Positions 8,704-16,924 of a DNA stretch of 49,804 nt are shown here, piece after piece (positions within the stretch are counted from its first letter, which is position 1; each line of letters opens with the position of its first letter). The DNA comes from Candidatus Thalassarchaeaceae archaeon (GTDB lineage Archaea; Thermoplasmatota; Poseidoniia; Poseidoniales; Thalassarchaeaceae): positions 1-49,804 of the forward strand of contig JALRLV010000010.1 in assembly GCA_023268715.1 (NCBI GenBank), read 5' to 3'. A program made the position numbers and the translations under genes. A model generated the notes under the pieces. That model saw only the letters and a list, made by a program, of their open reading frames with translations, had not been told where the DNA came from and ran no database searches.

Positions 8704-10443
8704 GTGCGAGAGCGATTGTTGACCACTTTGATTTGCCTATTTTTCTTATCTTCAACCATACCAGTGGCTACTGCTACCGGAACTTCGGATTCTATAATTT
8801 GGGGCATTACCTATGATTGGGCCAACCTAGATGACGATCAAGAAACTATGACTGGAGTTAGCCCACTGCAGGTTTTCGAGGATTTAGAACAAGCTGCAAT
8901 GATAGCTAAATTTGACCTTGAGGCATTAAGTCTGATTAGCGGTAATTCATTTATTTTCATCGAACAATGGGAGGATGACGGAACTACACAAATCGAGGAT
9001 GGTGATGGAGACCTACACACAGTAATTGTTCGCCACACAGAAATCACCCTTAGACATGGAGCACGCAACGACCAAGGAATCATTACTTTCTGGGAGGATG
9101 AAAATTCTTCAATCGACATCTCATATCGTGCTTCCCAAAATACACTAGCCATCTTTGATGTAGAATACACAGAGTATCTCACCTCAAATCTCGAACATGT
9201 AGGTGCTGATATGACTGTCACAGGGTCTGCCAGCCAAGAATCCGAACTCGGCTTAGAACTTGATCTAAGGGGAGGAGGAGAATCATATTATGCGGATGTC
9301 GAATTTGGAGTGTCATCTGGTATTTCTATTGATTCAATTACCTCTGAGTGGCGTACCCTAGAACCCGTAGATATACTAAACAATATGTCCAACGATGGCT
9401 GGGATTGGTCACCCGATTGTGGGGATCTTTGTGGTATGGTAAGTGGAGATTATTCAGTATCCGCAAATTATGATTTATCGCTGGCTGGAATACCGACTGA
9501 TGAAATCGGACTATCCTCAGATGTTCTCGATTTATCAATAAGTGATAGTGTTACTTCTGCTGGGGCTTTCTACCAGAATTTCGATACAGGTTTCTTTACT
9601 GGAGACAGAACGCCTGCATGCAACGGCCTAAATCCACAAATGGACGCGTACTTAGGAACAGGCGAAGATGTTGAAGTACAATGTAGACAAGTTATCCCTC
9701 CATTTTCTCCAGGTCTATTAGGTATGTTTGCAATCTCAATGAGTTCTTCTTTTACCGATAGTTCTGCTTTTGAGGCGGCTTCTCAGGAACTTGCAGAGGA
9801 AATCGAATCTATTGCAGAAGAGATTGAAGAAGACATTCAAGACGATGATTCATCGGCTGATGACATGTTTGTGTGTGATGATGGAACTGAAATTCCGGCA
9901 TACTGGGTAAATGATGGAGAAGAAGATTGTCCGGACGGTTCGGATGAATATGGAACTGAACTTGATGGCCCAGAGGCCATGATTGAGGCGTGGTCAAACT
10001 CAGACCTAGAGTCTACTTTGTCTACTTTCATGGAAACGCTCGAAGAATTACTAAGCGATAATGTTGAGAACCCTGCCATTGACATTGAAAATGCGTGCCT
10101 AACCACTCTTTGGGACTCATCTGAATCAATGGTTGTCGGTGCTGCTTGGATGCAGGACGGATACATGATCGTAGGTCCAGAAATCGATGGTGTCGGAGAT
10201 CATAATGTGCAATTTGGAATAGAGTACCTTGTCGGTGACGATGCTCGAGCGGCTCAAGCTGCAGCATCCAATCTAGAAAACTTGGGTGATCTTGCTCCCA
10301 CCTCTCAACATGATGCTAGAGATATAGATGGGCTAGTAGGGGACGAAGAATCAGAATCGGGAATCTTTGTTCCGGGTGTTGGTGTACTCTCAACCTTGGC
10401 TCTGTTAGGTGCTTCTGCATTATCACAAAGACGGAATGAGTGA
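8704..10443 (+). CDS. secreted surface protein with LDLa-like motif and C-terminal membrane anchor
   Basis: A 579-residue exported protein. The GTG start gives MRER followed by a hydrophobic stretch ending TATG, a clear signal peptide. The body is rich in Ser, Asp and Glu with predicted beta structure. At residues ~388-417 it carries FVCDDGTEIPAYWVNDG and then EDCPDGSDEYG. This closely resembles the calcium-binding half of an LDL-receptor class A repeat but keeps only two of the six cysteines. The C-terminus (residues ~555-579) is VPGVGVLSTLALLGASAL followed by SQRRNE: a short Gly/Pro motif, one helix and an Arg pair, similar in layout to PGF-CTERM archaeosortase substrates. Probably cell-surface anchored. 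Ligand unknown. The next gene starts 3 nt after the stop. Confidence 0.8.
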   Translation: MRERLLTTLICLFFLSSTIPVATATGTSDSIIWGITYDWANLDDDQETMTGVSPLQVFEDLEQAAMIAKFDLEALSLISGNSFIFIEQWEDDGTTQIEDGDGDLHTVIVRHTEITLRHGARNDQGIITFWEDENSSIDISYRASQNTLAIFDVEYTEYLTSNLEHVGADMTVTGSASQESELGLELDLRGGGESYYADVEFGVSSGISIDSITSEWRTLEPVDILNNMSNDGWDWSPDCGDLCGMVSGDYSVSANYDLSLAGIPTDEIGLSSDVLDLSISDSVTSAGAFYQNFDTGFFTGDRTPACNGLNPQMDAYLGTGEDVEVQCRQVIPPFSPGLLGMFAISMSSSFTDSSAFEAASQELAEEIESIAEEIEEDIQDDDSSADDMFVCDDGTEIPAYWVNDGEEDCPDGSDEYGTELDGPEAMIEAWSNSDLESTLSTFMETLEELLSDNVENPAIDIENACLTTLWDSSESMVVGAAWMQDGYMIVGPEIDGVGDHNVQFGIEYLVGDDARAAQAAASNLENLGDLAPTSQHDARDIDGLVGDEESESGIFVPGVGVLSTLALLGASALSQRRNE

Positions 10444-10446
10444 TTG

Positions 10447-11307
10447 ATGATTGGTCACCTACAGAGTAAGAAGGCGCTGGTAATTGCCGTATTATTCGTC
10501 TTCCTGAGTATGGGTCTTTGGACCTCAGCGTGGTTCGAAATCCACGGTAGTGGGACATATACGGAAGGTCTCGAAAGAGAACCTAGTATTGTGATTGAAT
10601 ATTCCATCGACTCATCACAAGAGTCAATTTCAGTGTCCTTAGAAAATGCAACACCACTGTTACAATATTGGAGAAATAGGGAAACGATTACCGACTCTGA
10701 CACGTCTATTAATCAGCAACAAGATTCGGATTCTGAGAATTCAGCGAGTGAAGAGAAATCATCGAATCTAGACACAGTTAGGATAGCAGTTGGCTTAATC
10801 ATAATCGTCTTTGGATTGTGTATGTTTGAAGCCGTTAGAAATTCAAGTAAGATTTGGAACAAGGTTTCCTTTGCAGCATGGGTAATCCTTGGGTTATGTA
10901 TTCTCATTCAAGTCCCCATGTCTGCAATTTCGGATTTTGGATTAAATGACGAAGGAGAATCTTCAACAGGAGGTTTCGATTCTGCAAACAATGATCAAGT
11001 TTCAGTTAACCAATTCGCACATTATTCGTCTAATTCAGGTTTAGGTGTAGAGTTCTTTTCCCTTAATTTTGATTATAGTTCACAAGGGTATGATCTTGGT
11101 TTGTTAGCCGAAGAGGATAGACAACAAGTCATCGACAATCCGCCTAAAGTTGGCGAAGAAGGATATGAATCATACATAGAATTCGATGCCGAATTGAAAG
11201 CAGGCCCTGGTCCTGTATTCTATTGGTGGTTAAGTCTCGGGGCCTTGGTATTCTATTGGAATAGGCATCTCAAAAGCGAATCTAAAGTTGGTAATTTAGA
11301 CTCTTGA
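10447..11307 (+). CDS. membrane protein of unknown function
   Basis: A 286-residue protein with four predicted membrane helices: an N-terminal one (about residues 9-30), two in the middle (about 112-155) and one near the C-terminus ending WNRHLKSESK. Hydrophilic Ser/Asp/Gln-rich loops lie between them. The ATG at 10447 is preferred to a TTG one codon earlier. It follows the LDLa-like secreted protein by 3 nt and is probably co-expressed with it, which suggests a cell-envelope role. The last 55 nt overlap the 3' end of aroE on the other strand. No family recognised. Confidence 0.7.
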   Translation: MIGHLQSKKALVIAVLFVFLSMGLWTSAWFEIHGSGTYTEGLEREPSIVIEYSIDSSQESISVSLENATPLLQYWRNRETITDSDTSINQQQDSDSENSASEEKSSNLDTVRIAVGLIIIVFGLCMFEAVRNSSKIWNKVSFAAWVILGLCILIQVPMSAISDFGLNDEGESSTGGFDSANNDQVSVNQFAHYSSNSGLGVEFFSLNFDYSSQGYDLGLLAEEDRQQVIDNPPKVGEEGYESYIEFDAELKAGPGPVFYWWLSLGALVFYWNRHLKSESKVGNLDS

Positions 11308-11981
11308 TCGGGTGTGAATAGTCGCTTCCAAGCTTCAAGATGTTGCGCTGCGACCATGATGACTGCGAAGTCGTCTACGGTCGCGCCATCGCCATAGGAT
11401 ATCGAGACTTGCTGCTTGGCAGATAATTCGGCAGATTCTCCGCCACCAGCCGCCGCATCAAGGTCAATCGCTAGGTCAGCCTCACCATCTGAAATGATTG
11501 CATAATCCCAAGGGCCGGAAACTAGTGCTCTTCGACCTTCTACGGGAATAATAGAGCCTCCCTTTTCGGCCCAAGCAGCGGCGATTGCACGAGCAGCAGA
11601 GCCACCACCGCGCATTCGCAATATACTTCCATTCGGTTCAACACCAATATGTCGGCAAGCAGCAACAAACCCCACACCATCGGTGCTGGTTGCGGACCAA
11701 ACTCCGTTTGTTCGCTTCAACTGATTAATCGCATTAACACCTTCAGGTCCAGACACCGCAAGTCTTGCCTGAGGTGAGTGTTTCAAAGGAGCGGTACAAC
11801 TCAACCAAATGTCTCCTTGTAGATTTTCCAAATTATCCTCAAATTCATCCATAGAATCCGCTTCAAGATATACAGATTGTGCTTCTATTCCCAGTTCCGC
11901 TCCTATTATCTCAAACAATCTAGGAGTCAATGAATGGGATATTGGATATCCCGCAATACCCCAGTAAGCCGGACCGTTCAC
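11253..11981 (-). CDS. aroE: shikimate dehydrogenase-like protein
   Basis: NADP-dependent shikimate dehydrogenase family, which reduces 3-dehydroshikimate in aromatic amino acid synthesis. The N-terminal substrate domain has WGIAGYPISHSLTPRLFE, and CTAPLKH carries the catalytic Lys. Asn in AINQLKRTNG and STDGVGF provide the usual Asn/Asp pair. The nucleotide site is MRGGGSAARAIAAA, a variant of the usual GAGGAARA. At 242 residues it is slightly short. A TTG at 12005 would add eight residues. I chose the GTG at 11981 because GAGGAG sits 6 nt before it and the N-terminus then matches family length. Its 3' end overlaps the convergent membrane protein gene by 55 nt. The altered glycine loop leaves cofactor preference open. 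Confidence 0.82.
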   Translation of the reverse strand: MNGPAYWGIAGYPISHSLTPRLFEIIGAELGIEAQSVYLEADSMDEFEDNLENLQGDIWLSCTAPLKHSPQARLAVSGPEGVNAINQLKRTNGVWSATSTDGVGFVAACRHIGVEPNGSILRMRGGGSAARAIAAAWAEKGGSIIPVEGRRALVSGPWDYAIISDGEADLAIDLDAAAGGGESAELSAKQQVSISYGDGATVDDFAVIMVAAQHLEAWKRLFTPDQESKLPTLDSLLRCLFQ

Positions 11982-12044
11982 TATGGGCTCCTCTGAATTC
12001 TCCAAAATGAAGGTTTCAAGTGGCGCTCATTGGCCGACTTGGCG

Positions 12045-13760
12045 ATGGACAGCGACCTTGACATCGCCCGAAAGGCCACAACTCGCCCAATTCAAGAAGT
12101 GGCGGACAAGCTAGGATTAGAGCGCAGTGACTTGATTTTACAAGGTTCTTCTATAGCGAAGATAACTTGGGATAGACTCAAACAGGCAGGAGATGGAAAA
12201 CAAGGATTCCTAATTTTGGTAACCAGTGTCAATCCAACTCCTTTCGGTGAGGGTAAGACCGTAACCACGATTGGACTCAACCAGGGTCTCAATCGAAGAG
12301 GTCATAATGCAACATGCGTAATTCGAGAACCTTCGATGGGGCCGGTCTTTGGTATCAAAGGAGGAGCAGCAGGTGGTGGATTCTCCCAGGTATTGCCAAT
12401 GGAGGAAATTAACCTACACTTTACTGGAGACCTACACGCTGTAACAATGGCTCACAACCTTTGTTCTGCTATGCTTGACAATCACCTTCACCGTGGAAAT
12501 AATTTGGATTTAGATCTAAACAGAATTCTTTGGCCACGTGTCATTGACATGAATGACCGTAGCCTACGCGAGGTAACAGTCGGACTTGGAGGTAAGGCCA
12601 ATGGAATCGTCCGAACTGAGAGGTTCGATATTACCGCGGCGAGTGAAGTGATGGCGATTCTAGTTCTATCAAAGGACTACGCGGACCTTCGCGCAAGGCT
12701 GGGAAGAATTGCAATCGGTGTTTCAACAAATGGGGATTTAGTGACTGCTGAAGATTTGGGGTGCGCTGGTGCAATGGCACTTCTTCTAAGAAATGCTTTG
12801 TTACCTAATCTGGTTCAAACCCTAGAAGGCGATCCAGCGTTTATCCACGGCGGACCATTTGCAAACATCGCCCACGGAAATTCCTCAATAATCGGAGATT
12901 CGCTTGCATTATCCTGCGCTGATTACGTGGTTACAGAGGCAGGATTTGGAGCAGATATGGGTGCTGAGAAGGCTCTGCAAATTAAAGCACAAGCCTCTGG
13001 AAAAGTACCAGATTGTTTGGTTCTAAATGTAACTGTGCGTGCGATGAAATTGCATGGAGATGGATTCTCTACCGGCGGAGGTAAGAGGCCTCCAAAGGAA
13101 GAGTTGGAGGCAGAGAATGTCGAAGCGACTAGAGCCGGTGCCGCAACGAATCTACGCCGACACGTCCGCAACCTATCTTCCACAAATGTTCCTGTTGTTG
13201 TCTCTATCAATCGATTTGCCAGCGACACAGATGCCGAAATCGAGGCTATCCGTGAGGAGGCAGTTGCCGCAGGTGCAAGAGATGTTGTTGTCTTCGAAGG
13301 ACACGCAAAAGGCGGACAGGGAGCAGTCAATCTCGCAGATGCTGTAGTCGAAGCTTGTGCTTCTCATGATGCAGCGGGTCGACCATACGATCCAATAGTT
13401 GAGCCTGGATTACCCGCTGACCAAACCATACTAAGGGTCGCCACTAATGTCTACGGGGCTCAAACGGTGGACTTCTCTCCAGAGGCTCAAAAGACCCTCG
13501 AATTATTGCGTGAATGGGGTCTTGAGAACCTACCAGTGTGTATGGCAAAGACTCAGTATTCGTTTAGCCACGAAGGTACAGTACTAGGTGCGCCTACCGG
13601 ATTTACTCTGCCAATTCGTGAGTTAAGACTCAATTCAGGAGCAGGATTCATCGTCGCTGTTTGTGGCTCGATGATGACTATGCCCGGACTGCCAATTCGC
13701 CCAGCCGCCATGGACATGGACATGGATGAGGATGGACGTCTGACTGGCGTATTCAGTTGA
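12045..13760 (+). CDS. fhs: formate--tetrahydrofolate ligase
   Basis: ATP-dependent formyltetrahydrofolate synthetase, making 10-formyl-THF from formate and THF in C1 metabolism. The 571-residue length is usual. Motifs seen are TPFGEGKTVTTIGL (phosphate loop), EPSMGPVFGIKGGAAGGG, MEEINLHFTGDLHAVTMAHN and FITSEVM-equivalent FDITAASEVMAILVL. The C-terminal region has FSHEGTVLGAPTGFTLPIR and GSMMTMPGLP. The ATG at 12045 gives an N-terminus matching other FTHFSs (MDSDLDIARKA); a TTG five codons earlier is the alternative. Divergent from aroE and followed 13 nt later by pelota. The enzyme is common in bacteria and patchy in archaea. Confidence 0.95.
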   Translation: MDSDLDIARKATTRPIQEVADKLGLERSDLILQGSSIAKITWDRLKQAGDGKQGFLILVTSVNPTPFGEGKTVTTIGLNQGLNRRGHNATCVIREPSMGPVFGIKGGAAGGGFSQVLPMEEINLHFTGDLHAVTMAHNLCSAMLDNHLHRGNNLDLDLNRILWPRVIDMNDRSLREVTVGLGGKANGIVRTERFDITAASEVMAILVLSKDYADLRARLGRIAIGVSTNGDLVTAEDLGCAGAMALLLRNALLPNLVQTLEGDPAFIHGGPFANIAHGNSSIIGDSLALSCADYVVTEAGFGADMGAEKALQIKAQASGKVPDCLVLNVTVRAMKLHGDGFSTGGGKRPPKEELEAENVEATRAGAATNLRRHVRNLSSTNVPVVVSINRFASDTDAEIEAIREEAVAAGARDVVVFEGHAKGGQGAVNLADAVVEACASHDAAGRPYDPIVEPGLPADQTILRVATNVYGAQTVDFSPEAQKTLELLREWGLENLPVCMAKTQYSFSHEGTVLGAPTGFTLPIRELRLNSGAGFIVAVCGSMMTMPGLPIRPAAMDMDMDEDGRLTGVFS

Positions 13761-13773
13761 TGGAAGTGAGGAT

Positions 13774-14832
13774 TTGCGACAACTGAAGGCCTCAGATGAG
13801 GGAGTCAGGCTTCGTATTGATGACGCCGATGACCTCTGGACTCTGGCTCAAATTTGCCGGGTTGGTTCCAATCTTGGTATGTTGTCTCATCGTCGCGATT
13901 CAACAACTGGGACTCAGGAAGGAGGTCGTTCTAAGTCCGCCGAAAGAAAGCCGATGTGGATTGAGATCGAAGTTTCAGAATGTGCCTTCCAACCATTCAC
14001 TGAAAACCTCAGGGTCCACGGAGTTATTTCTGAGGCAAAAATCGACATAGGCTCTCATCATACACATCTAGTATCGCCAGGTGATGAAGTGGAAATCTCA
14101 TTCGAAGGTGGTCTGCCAGAGGTTGACCGAGAATTGGTCAAGTCTGCTTTAGCAGCGGGAACCCAGCCTAAGGCAGGACTGTTGGTGGTAGAGAATGATG
14201 AGGTATTGATTTTCGAAGTCTCAGGCCATGGAATCAGAGACCTTTCTTCATTTTCTATGAGAGGCGGAGGCAAGCGTGCTGAGGATTCTACCGGAGTTCG
14301 TCGTGGCTTCTTCGAAAGAGTAGCACGTGAGACAAAGATGGTTTTCCCTGATCAAATGCCTTTGGTAATTTGTGGACCTGGAATGGCTCGAGAACAATTC
14401 GAAGGAATGTTGAGAGCGATTGGAGCGGAAAACCAAATTCACAATGTTGCTACTTCGATTGGTGGTCGCGCCGCCGCTAATGAGGTGTTAGCAGGCGGCG
14501 CCGCTGACGCGGTTTTGGGCGAACATGAATTAGTTCGACAAGTACGTGCAATCGAAGATGGATTAACCCGAATTTCAACCAATGGAGCCGTTTCTTATGG
14601 ATTGAATGCAATAGAAGAAGCCGCTGAACAAGGTGCCGTTGAGGTACTTGTTGTCGACGCGTCCTTGCTTCGCTCAGATGACAGAGCAATTAGGTCTAGG
14701 TGGGATGGAGTAACCTCCGCAGTCAATACAAATCGAGGCGATGTAATCCAAGCCTCGGTTGACCATGATGCAGGCCAACAACTTCTCGGCATGGGTGGCG
14801 CCATCGCTTTATTGCGCTGGAAGGTAGATTGA
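13774..14832 (+). CDS. pelA: Pelota (Dom34), ribosome rescue factor
   Basis: Archaeal Pelota recognises ribosomes stalled on mRNA and works with aEF1A and ABCE1 to split them. At 352 residues it has the full three-domain length. The N-terminal domain has DDLWTLAQICRVG and then HRRDSTTGTQ, the central domain KMVFPDQMPLVICGPGMARE, and the C-terminal domain AVEVLVVDASLL and LGMGGAIALLRWKVD. The start is TTG: the ATG at 13760 leads to a stop after eight codons, whereas TTG at 13774 gives the family N-terminus MRQLK with GAAGTGAGG just upstream. The next gene starts immediately after the stop. Confidence 0.92.
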   Translation: MRQLKASDEGVRLRIDDADDLWTLAQICRVGSNLGMLSHRRDSTTGTQEGGRSKSAERKPMWIEIEVSECAFQPFTENLRVHGVISEAKIDIGSHHTHLVSPGDEVEISFEGGLPEVDRELVKSALAAGTQPKAGLLVVENDEVLIFEVSGHGIRDLSSFSMRGGGKRAEDSTGVRRGFFERVARETKMVFPDQMPLVICGPGMAREQFEGMLRAIGAENQIHNVATSIGGRAAANEVLAGGAADAVLGEHELVRQVRAIEDGLTRISTNGAVSYGLNAIEEAAEQGAVEVLVVDASLLRSDDRAIRSRWDGVTSAVNTNRGDVIQASVDHDAGQQLLGMGGAIALLRWKVD

Positions 14833-15453
14833 ATGGAAACTACCGTTCGAATAGTTGGCTTTGGTGATTCGGTAGTTTCTGAAGTGTTAGATTCCGCAGA
14901 TGGTGGTTCTATCGACCGAATCGAGATTCCAGACCTTTCCGATTTCAGTCACGGACAAATCGATTGGCGTGGGCGATTAGAAGGCGCTCATTGGCTCGTT
15001 TTATCCACATCTACAATTCTTGCAGGAGACAATGCCAAGAGCGCTCAAGGTGCAAGTATGACCTTTGCTGAATTTGAAGGGCCTCGGACTGTGATGGTAA
15101 CGGACATCCCGTCGGATCCGAGTCGACTTGCTGAAGCTTGGGGATTTGTTATTGAGAGAATCCGCCAAATTCACATGCTATTTTTCACAAAGTCAGCCTT
15201 GTCGGCGATAGCAGAAATAGAAGAGATGGATGAATCAGAATTGTTACGGGAAATCCGATTACGAGGAATGACTCCGCAAGTTATCGCTTTTGAGCCTCAA
15301 GAAAATACAGTTGTCATTGAACATTCTTTGGGTAATTATTCTTGCACTCCAAAGACAGCAACAGCCTCGCATTGGCTTGGTAAATACCTCTGTGAACTAC
15401 CATTGCAAGGACCAGGCTCTGAGGGTATCAAAAATGCCGCAAATCGCTGTTAA
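14833..15453 (+). CDS. unknown protein, possible degenerate PfkB-fold sugar kinase
   Basis: A 206-residue soluble protein whose ATG directly follows the pelota stop, so it is probably coupled to it. The segment IDWRGRLEGAHWLVLSTSTI, followed by serines, a strand (TVMVTDIP), a helix (IERIRQIHMLFFTKSALSAI) and PQVIAFEP, runs parallel to the central fold of KDG-kinase-like PfkB proteins. In those proteins the order is a DW...E.ADW.H.SG segment, a VSFD strand, an N..E motif and a VVT strand. The catalytic GAGD motif and a complete N-terminal half are absent. It may be a shortened, catalytically dead relative. The fold assignment is weak and based only on pattern. Confidence 0.4.
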   Translation: METTVRIVGFGDSVVSEVLDSADGGSIDRIEIPDLSDFSHGQIDWRGRLEGAHWLVLSTSTILAGDNAKSAQGASMTFAEFEGPRTVMVTDIPSDPSRLAEAWGFVIERIRQIHMLFFTKSALSAIAEIEEMDESELLREIRLRGMTPQVIAFEPQENTVVIEHSLGNYSCTPKTATASHWLGKYLCELPLQGPGSEGIKNAANRC

Positions 15454-15566
15454 ATTGGCTATAACTGGAAGTATTCTGTAATCAATTTTGATTGTCAAGT
15501 CAAACCACCAGCGAATATGCCTTTAGTAGGGACACCACTTCGGCCGACCCTGCGAGAGCGAAGCCT

Positions 15567-16781
15567 ATGCCACTCAAACTAGGACCAGCCGGTGTTCCAT
15601 TGTCCTGTAAGGGCCGAACAATTGTAGAGGGAATGGACGATATCACCGTTCTAGGTTTGGAAACAATGGAGATCCAAACCGTTCGACAAGTTCAGCCACA
15701 TCACTTCGACCAATATTGGCAGGCTGGAATTCTAAGTCACAAGACCGATTTCGAAATGAACGTACACGGTCCGTACTATGGCGAACTATTGGGTAGTCGC
15801 CGTGAGCGCAATCGAACCCTCTCAAAGATGGAGTCGAGTATGCAGGTTGGAAAGATAGTCAATGCTCGACACATGGTTTGTCACGTTGGCCCGTATGGAG
15901 AATACGATCCAGGAACCAAGGCGAACGAGGAGGTTGCGAACATACTTGCCGGAGTTGTAGAGAGAGTCAAATCAATCTGGGGCCAAGAAGGCGAAGAGGA
16001 AGATTACGCAGCCTTCCCTTGGGTACACGAAGCCGAACCAACTTTGGTAGCCGTAGAAACTTCAGGGCAGCAGGAACTGTGGGGGACTGTAGAGGAAGTT
16101 CTGGAGGTCTGCAATCACGTTCCAGGAACTGTTCCAGTGCTAAACATGGCACACATTCACGCTAGGGGCCATGGCCGCCTCAAGACTTCGGAAGACTATG
16201 CAGAATTATTTGACCAGGCCCGAGAAACCTTCGGTGGTAAGACGTTCTACTGTCACTTTGCCGGTGTTGAACACAGAATGGGTAACGCTCAACATTACAC
16301 TCAGATAAAGAAGTCTGACCTGAAGTTCGAGCCATTCGCAGAATACCTTGCTGAGGAAGGCGATTGGATGGATATCACAATCATCTCTGACTCACCATTG
16401 CTAGAACACGATGCAATGTACATGGTACAACATTACGACAAGGCTCGCCAGAGATTACTCGAGATAAGAGCACGCGATGAGCGCAGAATGAAACTCGCCG
16501 CAGAATCTGGAATCGATGTTGAAGAATTGGCTCGTCGCGAGAAGGAACAAGCTGAAGCTCGCAAGCAATCACTCGAATCTGACAAAGAGAAGATTGTTGC
16601 CGAGATGTCGAAGACTCCTGCTCAAAGAAAGATAGAAGCCAAGAGGGCCGAGGAAGCCAAGAAGGCCGAGGAAGCCAAGAAGGCTGAGGAGAAGGCCGAG
16701 AAAAAGCCAACTAAAAAGAAGGACAATGGTAAGATGATGTCCTTCGATGATGACGATGAAGAGTTCGATGACCTCTTCTAA
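15567..16781 (+). CDS. nfo: endonuclease IV family AP endonuclease with charged C-terminal tail
   Basis: TIM-barrel endonuclease IV (AP endonuclease) that cuts the backbone at abasic sites in base-excision repair using a metal cluster. Seen: LKLGPAGVPLSCKGRT at the N-terminus, ARHMVCHVGPYGEYD, LVAVETSGQQELWGT (a metal-ligand Glu), NMAHIHARGHG, CHFAGVEHRMGNAQHY and ITIISDSPLLEHDAMYM. The barrel is followed by about 100 residues absent from typical ~280-aa Nfo: a Lys/Glu/Ala coiled segment with three near-identical repeats and an acidic end, SFDDDDEEFDDLF. Start: the ATG at 15567 gives the family N-terminus; a TTG at 15492 would add 25 residues and has its own TATA-like site, so the start is uncertain. 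Confidence 0.85.
   Translation: MPLKLGPAGVPLSCKGRTIVEGMDDITVLGLETMEIQTVRQVQPHHFDQYWQAGILSHKTDFEMNVHGPYYGELLGSRRERNRTLSKMESSMQVGKIVNARHMVCHVGPYGEYDPGTKANEEVANILAGVVERVKSIWGQEGEEEDYAAFPWVHEAEPTLVAVETSGQQELWGTVEEVLEVCNHVPGTVPVLNMAHIHARGHGRLKTSEDYAELFDQARETFGGKTFYCHFAGVEHRMGNAQHYTQIKKSDLKFEPFAEYLAEEGDWMDITIISDSPLLEHDAMYMVQHYDKARQRLLEIRARDERRMKLAAESGIDVEELARREKEQAEARKQSLESDKEKIVAEMSKTPAQRKIEAKRAEEAKKAEEAKKAEEKAEKKPTKKKDNGKMMSFDDDDEEFDDLF
16635..16688 (+). repeat. three tandem 18-bp repeats inside nfo tail
   Basis: Three successive copies of GAAGCCAAGAAGGCCGAG with one or two changes, coding for E-A-K-(K/R)-A-E. They lie in the charged coiled segment of the endonuclease IV tail and could expand or shrink by slippage. 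Confidence 0.8.
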
Positions 16782-16793
16782 TCAATAGTAATT

Positions 16794-16869
16794 TGGTGGG
16801 ACTGGCCGGACTTGAACCAGCGGCCTCCGCATCTTCAGTGCGGCGCTCTCCCAGCTGAGCTACAGTCCC
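16794..16869 (-). tRNA. tRNA-Phe (GAA anticodon), CCA encoded
   Basis: On the minus strand the sequence folds as a full cloverleaf. Acceptor GGGACTG pairs with CAGTCCC, followed by discriminator A73. The D arm is GCTC/GAGC. The anticodon stem CCGCA/TGCGG encloses loop CTGAAGA with anticodon GAA. The T arm is GCTGG-TTCAAGT-CCGGC. The 3' CCA is present in the DNA (16794-16796). No intron is seen in the anticodon loop. It is convergent with nfo and ends 12 nt past its stop. Confidence 0.96.
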
Positions 16870-16924
16870 CGTAGCACACTTGCGATTCCATATTCCCCTT
16901 CAATACTTCTGAGGTGGTATGGTC

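Noticed and set aside
11253-11307. Frameshift or misassembly where aroE overlaps the convergent membrane gene
   Set aside because: Both frames are intact with proper C-termini, and abutting or overlapping convergent ends are common in this window.
15492-15566. N-terminal extension of endonuclease IV from a TTG codon
   Set aside because: The added residues do not resemble the family and the ATG at 15567 gives the standard N-terminus, although a TATA-like site upstream of the TTG keeps it possible.
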